A DNA stretch of 35,667 nt, taken from Halobacteriales archaeon (GTDB lineage: Archaea > Halobacteriota > Halobacteria > Halobacteriales > SKSH01). The stretch covers positions 1 to 35,667 of the forward strand of contig SKSD01000007.1 in the NCBI GenBank assembly GCA_007118145.1. Direction: 5' to 3'. Position numbers and translations under genes: made by a program. How positions within the stretch are numbered: position 1 is the stretch's first letter; each line of letters starts with the position of its first letter. Under the pieces are notes generated by a model, which was not told the DNA's origin, ran no database searches, and worked only from the letters and a program-made list of their open reading frames with translations. Shown here piece by piece: positions 15,105 through 24,059 of the stretch.

Positions 15105-16205
15105 TCAGCCGAAGTACTCACCGAGACGCTCGGCTGCCTCAACCGCACGCGGTGTGACGACGGCGAATCGCAGCCAGTCACTGAACGCATCGCCGAAGGT
15201 CGCACCGGGCATACCCGCGACACCTGCCTCATCGATGAGTCGCTTCGTGTTCGCCATCGTCCCCGGAAAGCCATCGAAGCGTGTCAACACATAGAAACTC
15301 CCCTCGGGTTCGGTATAGGCTGCACCGACCCGATCGAGTGCAGCGGTGAACGCATCGATACGGTCACCGAGTTGTGCACGTGCCTCTGCATAGTACGTAT
15401 CCGGTGTCTCACGGAGCGCCTCCAACACGGCATACTGTGCCGGGCGTGAGCTCGCCACATTGACCAGCATATGTCGTGTGCGTGCGGCATCGATGTATCG
15501 CTCGGGCATGATCGCAAAGCCGACGCGTAAGCCAGTGATCGCCATCGACTTCGAGTAACCACTCGTGACGATACGATGTTCAGAGTCGATGGGCACTGCA
15601 CTCGCAAAGCGGCCAGAGTAATCGAATCGGTCGTAGATCTCATCGACGAGGACGATCGCATCGTGTGTCTCTGCCAGGTCGATCACGTGCCTGACATCGT
15701 CGATATCGTAGACAGCACCCGTCGGGTTGTTCGGTGTGTTGAGGACGACCAGTGCGGTCTCATCCGACATGGCCTGTTCGATAGCCCCGATATCGATCGA
15801 GCCGTCACGGTTGGTCGCGATGACGCGTTTCGTCCCACCGAGCATCTCCACCTTCCCGGGGTAGTACGGATAGATCGGGTCGAGCAAGATCGCCTCAGAC
15901 CCAACCCCTCGGTCCAGTGCGATCGCCATCGCCAGGTAATTCGCCTCACCGGCACCGTTCGTGATGATCACCTGTTCGGTATCGACTCCACGGCGCTTGG
16001 CGATCAGTGCTCGTAGCTCGAACAGCCCGTCACTCGGTGGGTACTGAAAGCGACCCTGATCGAAGTCCGCGTATGCCTGCAGGGCTCGACGGAGTGTCGA
16101 CGGTGGCTCGAAATCGGGGTTGCCACTGACCATATCGATGACGTCACCCTCAGCCTCGGCTGCATACTGCATGAGATGGAAGAACTGCGGTGTCGTGTAG
16201 TCCAT
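15105..16205 (-). CDS. PLP-dependent aminotransferase, class I/II
   Basis: This protein has 366 residues from the ATG at 16205 (a TTG three codons upstream is less likely). It has all fold-type I landmarks: the GAGEANYLA motif that binds the cofactor phosphate, LNTPNNPTGAVY, LVDEIYDRFDY with the Asp that pairs with the pyridine nitrogen, and SGYSKSMAITGLRVGF with the Schiff-base Lys. The C-terminal small domain includes GSFYVLTRFDGFPG and WLRFAV, with Arg as the likely carboxylate binder. The length is slightly short but normal for archaeal aspartate or aromatic aminotransferases. The exact amino acid substrate cannot be told. It is divergent from the MFS transporter gene across a 140-base gap, so shared regulation is possible. 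Confidence 0.9.
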   Translation of the reverse strand: MDYTTPQFFHLMQYAAEAEGDVIDMVSGNPDFEPPSTLRRALQAYADFDQGRFQYPPSDGLFELRALIAKRRGVDTEQVIITNGAGEANYLAMAIALDRGVGSEAILLDPIYPYYPGKVEMLGGTKRVIATNRDGSIDIGAIEQAMSDETALVVLNTPNNPTGAVYDIDDVRHVIDLAETHDAIVLVDEIYDRFDYSGRFASAVPIDSEHRIVTSGYSKSMAITGLRVGFAIMPERYIDAARTRHMLVNVASSRPAQYAVLEALRETPDTYYAEARAQLGDRIDAFTAALDRVGAAYTEPEGSFYVLTRFDGFPGTMANTKRLIDEAGVAGMPGATFGDAFSDWLRFAVVTPRAVEAAERLGEYFG

Positions 16206-16345
16206 ACCCAGCAAGACTGAGGCAGCTGCCTTGGATGTTGTCAGTCAGACGGTGCCCGAACATGGTGGCGTGACTGCGGGTCGATTTAAACATACCCACG
16301 CAGTGGGGGATGAACCCGAGGTGACCCGAGGTAGCTAGGATACCC

Positions 16346-17710
16346 ATGCGGCAAACGGCAGAGACGGAGGCACGGACCAGCGACCCCGCAGAGCATGTGA
16401 CGAGACGTGACCGGGTGTTGGCCGCCCTCGGCGTCCATCCCCAGGTGTTGACGCTTGCCATCGCCCGCATGGCCGAGGCGGTCGGCAACTCGTTTCTCAT
16501 CATCGTACTCCCACTGTTCATCGCCAGTGACTTCGTGACCGGTGGATCGTTCGGACTCTCGGAGGTGGCCATCACCGGTGTCATCCTCGCACTCTTCGGT
16601 ATCGTGAACAGCCCACTCCAGCCGTTAACGGGATGGCTCTCAGACCGGTTCAGGCGGCGCAAGCCGTTCATCCTCCTCGGCCTTGGCATACTGGCCATCT
16701 CAGGTGTGGCCTACACGTTCGCTACAAGCTACTGGCATCTCGTCGGTATCCGCATCGCACAGGGCATCGCCGGTGCACTCATCGTCCCGACATCGCTTGC
16801 ACTCGTCAACGACCTCGCCACCGACCACAACCGCGGTGGGAACATGGGGACGTTCAACGCACTCCGACTCCTCGGGTTCGGCTTCGGGCCGATCGGTGCG
16901 GGTATCGTCGTCGCCCTAGGGCCGTATTCGGCCGATATCGCCGGCCACAGCCTGGTGATGACGGGATTCGAGGCGGCGTTTTTCTTCGCCGCACTCACTG
17001 CACTCGGAGGGTTCCTCCTCGTGCTTGTGTATATCGACGACCCACGCGCCAGCACGAGAACCGATACTGCTACAGCTCGCCGAGGTGTGTCGATATTCGA
17101 CCCACGAGGTATCCATCTGTTCAACCCGGTATTCGCCCTGGGCATCGTCACGTTCATGATGGCGATCGGAATCGCCATGTTCGCCACGCTCGGTGACCTC
17201 ATCAACGCACGGCTTGACCAGGGGGCGGCGATGTTCGGCCTGCAGTTCGCCGCGTTCGTCTTCGCACATATCGTGTTGCAGGCACCGATCGGCCGGGCGA
17301 CTGATTTCCTCGGCCGACGGGTGTTCATCGTCACCGGTGCACTCTTGTTGATCCCGACGACGGCCATCCAGGGGTTCGTCCTCGACCCGTGGTTGATGTT
17401 CACCGCACGCTTTGGACAGGGTGTCGCCGGTGCCATGGTGTTCGGCCCGGCACTCGCACTCGCGGGTGACCTCGCCCCAGACGATGCATCGGGATCGACG
17501 CTGTCGGTGTTGACGATGGCATTCGGCTTCGGTATCGCCGTCGGTCCGTTGCTGTCTGGCTTCCTCGTCGCGTTCGGATTCGCCATCCCATTCCTCGTCG
17601 GGGCAGGACTCGCACTCATCAGTCTCATGCTCGTCCTCACACAAGTCGATGATGCCGTCACACCGAGGGTCTCACTCACGTCGCTCGTCCACCGTGGGAC
17701 AGAAGGGTAG
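16346..17710 (+). CDS. Major facilitator superfamily transporter
   Basis: The product has 454 residues and twelve predicted membrane segments. The classic MFS loop after segment two is visible as GWLSDRFRRRKPFILLGLG (about residues 93-111). An equivalent loop after segment eight reads PIGRATDFLGRRVFIVTG. The N-terminal 45 residues are hydrophilic and acidic. Central hydrophilic residues (about 235-255) separate the two six-helix halves. The overall look is that of drug/sugar-type proton antiporters common in haloarchaea, but the substrate is unknown. It is divergent from the aminotransferase, which leaves a possible link to amino-acid export, but that is inference only. Confidence 0.9.
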   Translation: MRQTAETEARTSDPAEHVTRRDRVLAALGVHPQVLTLAIARMAEAVGNSFLIIVLPLFIASDFVTGGSFGLSEVAITGVILALFGIVNSPLQPLTGWLSDRFRRRKPFILLGLGILAISGVAYTFATSYWHLVGIRIAQGIAGALIVPTSLALVNDLATDHNRGGNMGTFNALRLLGFGFGPIGAGIVVALGPYSADIAGHSLVMTGFEAAFFFAALTALGGFLLVLVYIDDPRASTRTDTATARRGVSIFDPRGIHLFNPVFALGIVTFMMAIGIAMFATLGDLINARLDQGAAMFGLQFAAFVFAHIVLQAPIGRATDFLGRRVFIVTGALLLIPTTAIQGFVLDPWLMFTARFGQGVAGAMVFGPALALAGDLAPDDASGSTLSVLTMAFGFGIAVGPLLSGFLVAFGFAIPFLVGAGLALISLMLVLTQVDDAVTPRVSLTSLVHRGTEG

Positions 17711-17762
17711 ATGAGGGATGTGAGACCACATCCGCCGAGCGACGCTGGTTGCCTGGCTAGAC

Positions 17763-18122
17763 TCACTCAGACGTTTCCACACCGTCGGTGATGCCGTTTA
17801 AGTTGAGGGATCGATACTCACGTCGCTCGGCGATATACGTCATGATAAGGAAGATCGCCACGGCGACAACACCGAACTCGATGCTGTCAGTACTGTCGAT
17901 ACGATCGAGCGAGTAGTGAAACCAGAAGATATCGGCCACCGGTGAGCTGTGTAGCCGGTCGAGCACCTGCCAGTCGACGAGTTTGTTCGCGTCGGGTAAC
18001 ATCGCCCAGATACCGCCGAGTATCACGATCACCCGTGGATAGGGTACCCTCGGGACGAGGTAGGTGACGATGATGAGCGTACATGTCGCGCCGACGGCGA
18101 AGTGTGTGATCCCATGTGACAT
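17763..18122 (-). CDS. Small multi-pass membrane protein, YdjM-like
   Basis: This 119-residue protein begins MSHGITHFAVGATCTLIIVTYL. With WAMLPDANKLVDW it recalls the short His- and Asp-containing signatures of the YdjM / LexA-regulated membrane hydrolase-like family. Three hydrophobic segments are evident (about 8-24, 30-45 and 84-98). The C-terminal end is polar. The catalytic status is uncertain, because the typical metal site is only partly visible. It is convergent with the MFS gene. Confidence 0.65.
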   Translation of the reverse strand: MSHGITHFAVGATCTLIIVTYLVPRVPYPRVIVILGGIWAMLPDANKLVDWQVLDRLHSSPVADIFWFHYSLDRIDSTDSIEFGVVAVAIFLIMTYIAERREYRSLNLNGITDGVETSE

Positions 18123-18251
18123 CGTTCGTGAGAGTGTTCGTATACAGAGAAGGTAACCATTCTCGATAATTCCCGAGGGTAGAAAATTGCCGATAGCGCT
18201 CCTAATCTATTGCCATCTGCACACCGAACGGACCGCTCTGTAGGCTCTCCC

Positions 18252-18470
18252 CTATTTCAGGTCTCTGCCAAGGATGAAGTAAAAGAGTATCCCGAAGAGT
18301 GGTGCGAGGAAGACGGCGAGCGCCCAGAGGATCGCCGGATGCGAGCTGTACTTCTTCGCATCGCCATACGTCCAGACAGCAAGGATGAGCACGATGATGA
18401 GTCCGATCAACGACCCCCAGGTACGAATCGTACCATCGGGCCCACCCTGCAACACGACGAGATCGAGCAT
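18252..18470 (-). CDS. Small PLDc_N-like membrane protein
   Basis: The product has 72 residues from the ATG at 18470. This start fits a TTTTATGG TATA-like box about 25 bases upstream (around 18490-18498) and would be leaderless; a start at 18497 is also open. There are two membrane segments. The second, with ILWALAVFLAPLFGILFYFI and then LGRD, matches the ending of phospholipase-D-nuclease N-terminal (PLDc_N) domains, which are often free-standing small proteins in archaea. No enzymatic residues are present. The role is unknown. Confidence 0.7.
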   Translation of the reverse strand: MLDLVVLQGGPDGTIRTWGSLIGLIIVLILAVWTYGDAKKYSSHPAILWALAVFLAPLFGILFYFILGRDLK

Positions 18471-18703
18471 GTGGCTGTGCAGGTGGTAACGCACCATAAA
18501 ACGGTGCCTGTCGGTGCTGGCCAACGGCGCTATCGTACTGAGCTTGTTCGCTGACTGGCACCCTTGCATGGCTCTAACCCGAGGGTATCGACCGGATCGA
18601 GACTCAATCGTCAGCCCTGAAAAATCGTCACCGCACCCTCCTGCCCCGTGGTACCCTGTGTCTCGGAAGCCTTACATGTCAGCCTCGTTTAGAAGTAATC
18701 GCA

Positions 18704-18898
18704 ATGGCAGAAGGTAAGGTTGATTTCTTCAACAACAAAGGCGGTTACGGATTTATCCAGACGGACGACGCAGACGACGACGTATTCTTCCACATGGAAG
18801 ATGTCGGCGGTGCAGACCTCGTTGAGGGAACCGAGATCGAATTCGAAATCGAACAGGCCCCCAAGGGCCCACGCGCGACGAACATCGTTCGCGTCTAG
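18704..18898 (+). CDS. cspA: Cold-shock domain protein
   Basis: The 64-residue protein is a full-length cold-shock domain with the two RNA-binding motifs GYGFIQ (residues 14-19) and DVFFHM (25-30, the RNP2-like VFFH). The opening AEGKVDFFNNKGG is diagnostic of haloarchaeal CspA. It binds single-stranded nucleic acid and acts as an RNA chaperone. The very acidic surface fits a salt-in cytoplasm. It is a single-gene unit followed by a hairpin and T-run. Confidence 0.95.
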   Translation: MAEGKVDFFNNKGGYGFIQTDDADDDVFFHMEDVGGADLVEGTEIEFEIEQAPKGPRATNIVRV

Positions 18899-18909
18899 GT
18901 TACCATCGT

Positions 18910-18945
18910 CCGCCCCGTGCGGCCGTGTAGGTGATCTCGATTTTT
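18910..18945 (+). terminator. cspA terminator
   Basis: A short CCGC/GCGG hairpin (18910-18922) is followed by a T5 run at 18941-18945, just after the cspA stop. Confidence 0.5.
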
Positions 18946-19175
18946 GACAACATCACATCGCTCTGAGCAGCTGCGCTGTCTGGATGCGATGACTGATCGA
19001 GACAGCATAGCGGGCGCTTTACACTCGATAAAAGACGGTGATCCATAGCGCCCGATATTCACGGGCATTCGACTACAGTATACTCACCGCAGCGGTGGCA
19101 CGGTCGCACACGTGGATGGACCGACAACATCGTGCCATTGCTCGAGACGGTCATCGCCACCATCCCCCGAGGACG

Positions 19176-19586
19176 TCACCGATCCGGCCGGGGCATCGAT
19201 TCGAGCTCGCGGATCCGAGGCGTCTTCTTCACCGATTCGTACTGTCGACGCCAGGCATCCTCAGGGAAGAGCGCATTGCGATCGAACAGTGCCCTGGCGT
19301 CACGTGAGATGGCGTAGAACTTGTACGGAAAGTCACGCATGCGCTCACCACTCGCCAGTGCGTGTTCCACGACGACGCCGACATCTATCAGCTTGTGCAG
19401 GTGTCGGCGGATGGCATCCTCGCTCATATCGGGGTTCAGATACGCGAGTTCCTCGACGGAGATCATCCCCCGTGGGTGACCGACGATGTCAGCGATGAGG
19501 TTGGCACGGTTCGTATCGGTCGATAACTGGAGTGCCCGCCACTCATCGAACCCCTCTGCTGCGGTGACGTCGGTGTCCGGTTGCAT
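19176..19586 (-). CDS. Winged-helix transcription regulator, ArsR-like haloarchaeal family
   Basis: This is a protein of 136 residues from the ATG at 19586; the frame is open further upstream but that part is unlike the family. The winged helix-turn-helix covers about residues 25-85, with NRANLIADIVGHPRGMISVE, LAYLNPDMSEDAIRRHLHKL as the recognition region, and a wing at IDVGVVVE. The C-terminal part, YKFYAISRDARALFDRNALF, then PEDAWRRQYESVKKTPRI, is a signature of a common haloarchaeal regulator family. The ligand and targets are unknown. The gene is divergent from the gene at 19715, which it may regulate (inference). Confidence 0.85.
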   Translation of the reverse strand: MQPDTDVTAAEGFDEWRALQLSTDTNRANLIADIVGHPRGMISVEELAYLNPDMSEDAIRRHLHKLIDVGVVVEHALASGERMRDFPYKFYAISRDARALFDRNALFPEDAWRRQYESVKKTPRIRELESMPRPDR

Positions 19587-19714
19587 GTGATGCCCTTCGT
19601 GGACCGGCCACCTTAATCTTTTGCCGATAGATGCGATTAGTACTACAACTGATACCACAAGTGGATACGCAATAATTCATACGGTTCATAACGCCACCGC
19701 TCAAAGCGTCTCCA

Positions 19715-20308
19715 ATGACCGATCCCTACGGTGGTGAGCGCGACGACCTCGATATCCCGACAGAGCGTGCACTGCTCGAGGGGTTACAGGGCATCGAGTT
19801 GACGCCAGACGAGCACCTCCGTATCAAACAGCTCGTCCACGGTGAGCGGTTCAAGGCACTCATCCGTTACGAGCGACGCTACCTCGTCGTCGGTGCGGGT
19901 GGCGAGTCGGACGCAGCCACTCGACGCTCGATCGTCGTCAAGCAGCTTGACCGGCGTTCACACCCACCTGCGATAGCCATCCAACTTGAAGACTTCGGGC
20001 TGACGGCAGACGAGATGCGGTTGTGGTCTCGTGTCTTCGATATCCTGTGTGGCTCGGTGACCCATATCGTGGCGGTGATCGAGGATTTCAACGGTGGGTA
20101 CGTCTGGGAGCTCGGCTTGCTGTTCGCACCATCCTATCGAGAGAAGGTGTGGGTACTCAAACGACGCTATCTCGATGAGACGGAGGAACGTGCACGCTAC
20201 GACAATGCCATGGGTGCCTCACATGTCGAGCTGTTGTTGACCGGTGAGCGGGCACAGGAGTGGGTAGATGAGGACGAGTTGCGACAGGCGATCGCGACTA
20301 TTGCCTAG
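19715..20308 (+). CDS. Uncharacterised haloarchaeal protein with a nucleotide-hydrolase-like C-terminal motif
   Basis: The 197-residue soluble protein has an alpha/beta pattern: KALIRYERRYLVVGAGG at about 50-66, PAIAIQLEDFGLTADEMRLW at about 88-107, THIVAVIEDFNGGYVWELGL at about 120-139 and KVWVLKRRYLD at about 149-159. The G-G-Y-V-W-E-L-G stretch recalls the Glu-containing active-site motif of nucleoside 2-deoxyribosyltransferase-like and TIR-like folds, where Glu acts on the N-glycosidic bond. That link is weak, by eye only, and the family is otherwise uncharacterised. It is a single gene, divergent from the winged-helix regulator. Confidence 0.7.
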   Translation: MTDPYGGERDDLDIPTERALLEGLQGIELTPDEHLRIKQLVHGERFKALIRYERRYLVVGAGGESDAATRRSIVVKQLDRRSHPPAIAIQLEDFGLTADEMRLWSRVFDILCGSVTHIVAVIEDFNGGYVWELGLLFAPSYREKVWVLKRRYLDETEERARYDNAMGASHVELLLTGERAQEWVDEDELRQAIATIA

Positions 20309-20343
20309 TCATCAACCACAGTCAGAATCACCTGTGTAGTAAC

Positions 20344-20682
20344 TCACAGTCGAATATCGAGGAAGACCGCCTGCTCATCTCCCTCAGTCCATGCATCGTG
20401 CCCCGGCGGAATCACCGCGACATCACCCTCCTCCAGTGTCGCCGTGGTTCCATCATCCATCTTGACGGTCATCGACCCTGAGACCATGTACACCTGATGT
20501 GAGAGCGGACAGCTCTCAGTTCCCATCGCCGAGCCGTTATCTCTCGACCAGAGCCAGCCTGGCTCGACCGTCCCGAGCATGAACGTCGTATCACCAACCT
20601 CTGTGGTCTCAAGCCGCCCGTTATCGAATCGCGTCGTCTCACCAGGTGATGTGAGCGAGCCCACGGTGAGTTTATCAACCAT
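20344..20682 (-). CDS. Cupin-domain protein
   Basis: This protein of 112 residues starts at the ATG at 20682, so the upstream MPVLGVTD stretch is not included. It is a single cupin barrel: PLSHQVYMVSGSMTVKMDDG is the first motif, in which only the second His is clear, and EEGDVAVIPPGHDAW is the second motif with its Gly-Asp and His. The metal site is incomplete relative to the standard two-His-Glu-His set, so an enzymatic role is uncertain. Related small cupins of haloarchaea bind sugars or small acids or act as isomerase-like proteins. Confidence 0.8.
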   Translation of the reverse strand: MVDKLTVGSLTSPGETTRFDNGRLETTEVGDTTFMLGTVEPGWLWSRDNGSAMGTESCPLSHQVYMVSGSMTVKMDDGTTATLEEGDVAVIPPGHDAWTEGDEQAVFLDIRL

Positions 20683-20819
20683 GTCAGTCACTCCCAACAC
20701 CGGCACGATAACGATTCCCCAGAAAGCATGGTAGCTAACAAGCGCGGCATATCTCGTGTGTCTCCGGTAGGTGGATCGACGTCTCAGTGGGGATCAAACT
20801 CGTGACGTATCCCATCTGC

Positions 20820-21254
20820 TCATCGCCCATAAAAGAGGTACGAGAAGGCGAGAAAGACCGCGATCGCACCGATGGCGAAGCCGAGGATTCCATTAAAGTT
20901 CAGTTCGTCGAAGACCGTGCCGATGACGCTCCCAGAAAAGAGCGTGCCGAGGAGGATCAACACGCCGATCGACCAATTGCCCGACGCACGTGTTGTCGTC
21001 GACGTGGTCTCATCACCGGTGTCGTACCGGCGCTTGGTATTGATATAGAGATAGATGCCGATGAGGCCTGGGATGATTCCGAAGAGGAACAAGACCGCGA
21101 TACCGATGATCCAGTACCACTCGACAGGGTCACTCCGCTGGCTATTCTGGCGATACACCCAGTACCCGCCGAGGATGGCGACGAGGATGAGGAACAACCC
21201 GATCTCAAGCGGCCCAAGTCCGCCGATAAGCAGCGAAACCATGTCGCGAAGCAT
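20820..21254 (-). CDS. Four-segment membrane protein
   Basis: The product has about 144 residues from the ATG at 21254; an ATG at 21242 gives MVSLLIGG and is equally plausible. There are four hydrophobic segments: about 10-28 (PLEIGLFLILVAILGGYWVY), 44-66 (WYWIIGIAVLFLFGIIPGLI), 90-108 (WSIGVLILLGTLFSGSVIG) and 116-138 (GILGFAIGAIAVFLAFSYLF). The loop DTGDETTSTTT is polar. No family recognised. It is probably a single-gene unit. Confidence 0.65.
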   Translation of the reverse strand: MLRDMVSLLIGGLGPLEIGLFLILVAILGGYWVYRQNSQRSDPVEWYWIIGIAVLFLFGIIPGLIGIYLYINTKRRYDTGDETTSTTTRASGNWSIGVLILLGTLFSGSVIGTVFDELNFNGILGFAIGAIAVFLAFSYLFYGR

Positions 21255-21378
21255 CGCCGCTGAGTGGTTAATCACCGTCGATAACTCAAATCACGGCTTC
21301 ACCCAGTGACTCATCCAAAGACAGCGCAACACACGACGGGGCGAACGCCCACGTAGCCGCTACACAGCCTCGCAGGCA

Positions 21379-21792
21379 TCATACCCGTGATTGAGCGACC
21401 GCAACACCTGTCCGGATCAACACACCACCGGCGAGTGCCAACCCGGCAGCAAACGTGAAGAGATGTCCCCCGTAGACCCCACCACCTGTTGGTGGATTGA
21501 TGAGCACAGCAATACTCGATGCAGCGACAACGAGCGTCACTAGCGCAAGCAGCGAGACCGCCACCGATCCGAGGCTGATGCCATCATCGACCGCACCGAT
21601 GAGGACGACGATACCGAGCAGCGGTGGCACACTGAGCACGGGAACTACGCCCACATCGACCAGCGGGTCGATGCCGCCAGCCGGTATGACGCCTGTCAAC
21701 AGCGGGAGTGCGATCACGGTGACTGCAAGGAATACCTCGAGGCGACGAACCGTCGTTCGCTCGCCAGGGACGGCTCGATCCCACTCGCCCAT
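21379..21792 (-). CDS. Hypothetical membrane protein
   Basis: This protein has 137 residues from the ATG at 21792 (MGEWDRAVPGER); the upstream frame is open but has non-haloarchaeal composition. There are four hydrophobic segments (about 19-38, 46-66, 73-95 and 108-128), with an NPPTGGGVYGGHLF loop. I recognise no family. It lies 85 bases downstream of the PQQ-propeller gene on the same strand, so it may be co-transcribed with it. Confidence 0.6.
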   Translation of the reverse strand: MGEWDRAVPGERTTVRRLEVFLAVTVIALPLLTGVIPAGGIDPLVDVGVVPVLSVPPLLGIVVLIGAVDDGISLGSVAVSLLALVTLVVAASSIAVLINPPTGGGVYGGHLFTFAAGLALAGGVLIRTGVAVAQSRV

Positions 21793-21877
21793 AAGCGACG
21801 TTGCATGAGCATCGGTTTGAACCTTGTGAGCCAAGCAGGCTGACAGCAAAAACACCAACCTCACCAAACATCTTTAG

Positions 21878-23146
21878 CTACCGTTCACCAGTCGCACCGG
21901 TGCTGAATCGCCGGTAGAGCAGGTACGCACCGAGGCCGATACCGGCGAGGCCTCCGCCGACCTGAAATCCCGGCATGGGCGTCGCCTCATTGGCGATATC
22001 GTGATGACCGAGCGTGGCCAGTGTGACCCGAGAATCCTGACTCGACCCACGCTCACCGGTATCGATAGCATACAGGGTGCGATCCACAGAGCCGACATAC
22101 AGGGTGCCCTCGACCACGGTTGGCGAGCTCCCGACACCGTCACCTGTCTCGAATCCCCACCGTTGCTCCCCAGTTGACGCATCCACCGCATACACCATGT
22201 GATCCTTCGACCCAACATAGACGGTGTCACCCACCACCGTCGCCGAGGTGAGCACCGCACCTCCGGTCGGGAACGCCCACGAAAGCTCACCCGAGTCAGC
22301 ATCGACCGCGTAGAGGTGACCATCATTTGAGCCGATGTATACAGTACCACCGGACACTGTCGGTGAGCTCACGATCGACCCCTCAGTTACGAAGCTCCAC
22401 GCTTGCTCACCCGATACCCGGTCGATCGCGTACAGGTGATCATCGTTAGACCCGACGTAGACGGTATCATCGGCCACCGTCGGTGAACTCAACACCACGT
22501 CACCGGTCGAGAACGTCCAGCGCTCCTCGCCAGACGTGACGTCCAGGGCGTGCAGGTTGTGATCCCACGATCCGATGAAGACGGTGTCATCATAGACTGT
22601 CGGCGAGCTGTAGTCCCACTGCCCGGGCTTGCTCCATACCTCCTCACCCGATATGGCATCAACCGCCGTCAGGCGGATCGACCCGAAGATGACTGTGTCA
22701 CCGGCAATCGCCGGCGAGGTACGGATGAACCGCCCTGCCCATACCGACCAGACCTCCTCGCCGGTGGTCGCATCGACGGCATAGACGTTTGCATCGTACG
22801 AGCCGACGTAGACCATCCCCTGTGCCACAGCCGGTGAGCTCTCAATCCACCCAGCTGTCGAGAACGTCCACCGTTGCTCACCGGTGGCCGTCTCAACCGC
22901 GTACAGGTTGCCATCGAGCGAACCGATGTAGGCCGTCTCACCGACGATGGTCGGTGAACTCTCGATGACGTCATTCGTATGAAACCGCCAGCGTTCCTCA
23001 CCAGCCTGTGACTGCGCACCGGCGAGACCGGTGATACCCGTGACCGAGGCCACCCCAAGTGTGCCGGCCGTCATAAGCAGCTTGCGACGGCTCATCTGAC
23101 TGACCGGATGCGAATGTCGGGGTTGACGGTGGTGACTTGATGCCAT
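21878..23146 (-). CDS. Surface-anchored PQQ beta-propeller protein, Tat-exported with PGF-CTERM-like tail
   Basis: The 422-residue protein has a Tat signal at about residues 18-46 (MSRRKLLMTAGTLGVASVTG). The start may instead be the ATG at 23095, which removes 17 residues and keeps the signal. Eight near-identical propeller repeats fill residues 50-365. Each has the form SSPTV-x4-TVYVGS-D-x-x-LYA-D-x-x-x-GE-x-W, with the usual Trp. The C-terminus PMPGFQVGGGLAGIGLGAYL, then LYRRF and a charged tail, is a PGF-CTERM-like sorting signal for archaeosortase A. That predicts removal of the tail and lipid anchoring. It is probably a binding or assembly scaffold; no PQQ-enzyme residues are obvious. 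The gene downstream is a small membrane protein. Confidence 0.88.
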   Translation of the reverse strand: MASSHHRQPRHSHPVSQMSRRKLLMTAGTLGVASVTGITGLAGAQSQAGEERWRFHTNDVIESSPTIVGETAYIGSLDGNLYAVETATGEQRWTFSTAGWIESSPAVAQGMVYVGSYDANVYAVDATTGEEVWSVWAGRFIRTSPAIAGDTVIFGSIRLTAVDAISGEEVWSKPGQWDYSSPTVYDDTVFIGSWDHNLHALDVTSGEERWTFSTGDVVLSSPTVADDTVYVGSNDDHLYAIDRVSGEQAWSFVTEGSIVSSPTVSGGTVYIGSNDGHLYAVDADSGELSWAFPTGGAVLTSATVVGDTVYVGSKDHMVYAVDASTGEQRWGFETGDGVGSSPTVVEGTLYVGSVDRTLYAIDTGERGSSQDSRVTLATLGHHDIANEATPMPGFQVGGGLAGIGLGAYLLYRRFSTGATGER

Positions 23147-23442
23147 CGGTCGTGTTCCCGGGTCGACTGTTTCGGGCTCACACGCTTCAACTCGCGGTAA
23201 CCGCTACCATACCGAGTTACCCCACATTCACGGCGTGACACAGTCATGACTGCGTATCCTCCGGGTGATATGCGACCATTTCGGCGACGTCCAACACACC
23301 GCTGTCCACGGCACAGCCCGATCCATGCGACCCGATCTCAGCAATGGTGTGTCTCACTCAGGGTCCGTTTCACACCTTAGGCCACACCTCGACGGTTGTT
23401 TGTCTGAGAATAATATTGACCAGATAGGCGTTCCATCAAGGC
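23147..23442. other. Intergenic region between divergent exported-protein genes
   Basis: No gene is seen. It should carry the promoters of the PQQ propeller gene (minus) and of the gene at 23443 (plus). An AT-rich GAATAATATTGACC stretch at about 23408-23421 lies 22 to 35 bases before the plus-strand GTG and could be its TATA region. Confidence 0.4.
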
Positions 23443-24048
23443 GTGGTGACCGACCGCATATCGAAGGACGACGCGGCCCTCAATGATGCAGATGAGACCA
23501 CGATACCGACCCCCACCCGTCGTAAGCTGCTCTCGATGGCCGGTCTCTTCACCCTCGGCGTGTTCACCACGACCCGGCCGAACATCGAGAACAGCCGCCA
23601 GTGGCTGTTGAAGCAATCAGATCCCCTGGCGAGACGATACGGACGGTATACCGGCTACCGCCTGAGTACCCGTGAGTACCTCGGCTCGGTCGACGCAGCT
23701 GAGCTTGACCTGCGAGACATCGGCTATGACAGGCACAACCTCGCAGCCATCAAGTACCATCCTGAGACCGAACGACCGGACGACGGCAGCTGGCGTCGTG
23801 TCGATGGAGACAATCCCCGCTGGCAGTGGCACGTCCATCTCTGGGATGAGGAGTCGACCGTCGAGGTGTTCAGTCACTACGAGTTCCGACCCGACCCCTG
23901 GCCGCTCACGGACGAGTCCATCGCTGACATGCACCAGCGTCTCCGAGATCATTACAATCCAAAGTGGGATACGTCGTATGACGAGGATGAGGCGAACTAC
24001 TTCCTCGGTGAGAGCTGTGACAACCTCCGTGAGGTTATCTCAGGTTGA
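23443..24048 (+). CDS. Tat-exported hypothetical protein
   Basis: The 201-residue product starts at GTG 23443 or at the next codon GTG at 23446; no ATG lies before the signal. The Tat signal is PTRRKLLSMAGLFTLGVF at about residues 24-41, after a long acidic leader. The mature part is soluble. It begins with SRQWLLKQSDPLARRYGRYT and is rich in Asp, Trp, His and Tyr in the middle (RWQWHVHLWDEESTVEVFSH, then YEFRPDPWPLTDESIADMHQ). It ends with EANYFLGESCDNLREVISG. I do not recognise the family. It is divergent from the PQQ propeller gene and runs toward the serine hydrolase gene. Confidence 0.7.
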   Translation: MVTDRISKDDAALNDADETTIPTPTRRKLLSMAGLFTLGVFTTTRPNIENSRQWLLKQSDPLARRYGRYTGYRLSTREYLGSVDAAELDLRDIGYDRHNLAAIKYHPETERPDDGSWRRVDGDNPRWQWHVHLWDEESTVEVFSHYEFRPDPWPLTDESIADMHQRLRDHYNPKWDTSYDEDEANYFLGESCDNLREVISG

Positions 24049-24059
24049 CCACGGCAACA

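Noticed and set aside
16729-17766. Minus-strand open frame of 345 codons opposite the MFS gene
   Set aside because: A shadow of the transporter; the product is Pro/Thr/Asn-rich without a domain.
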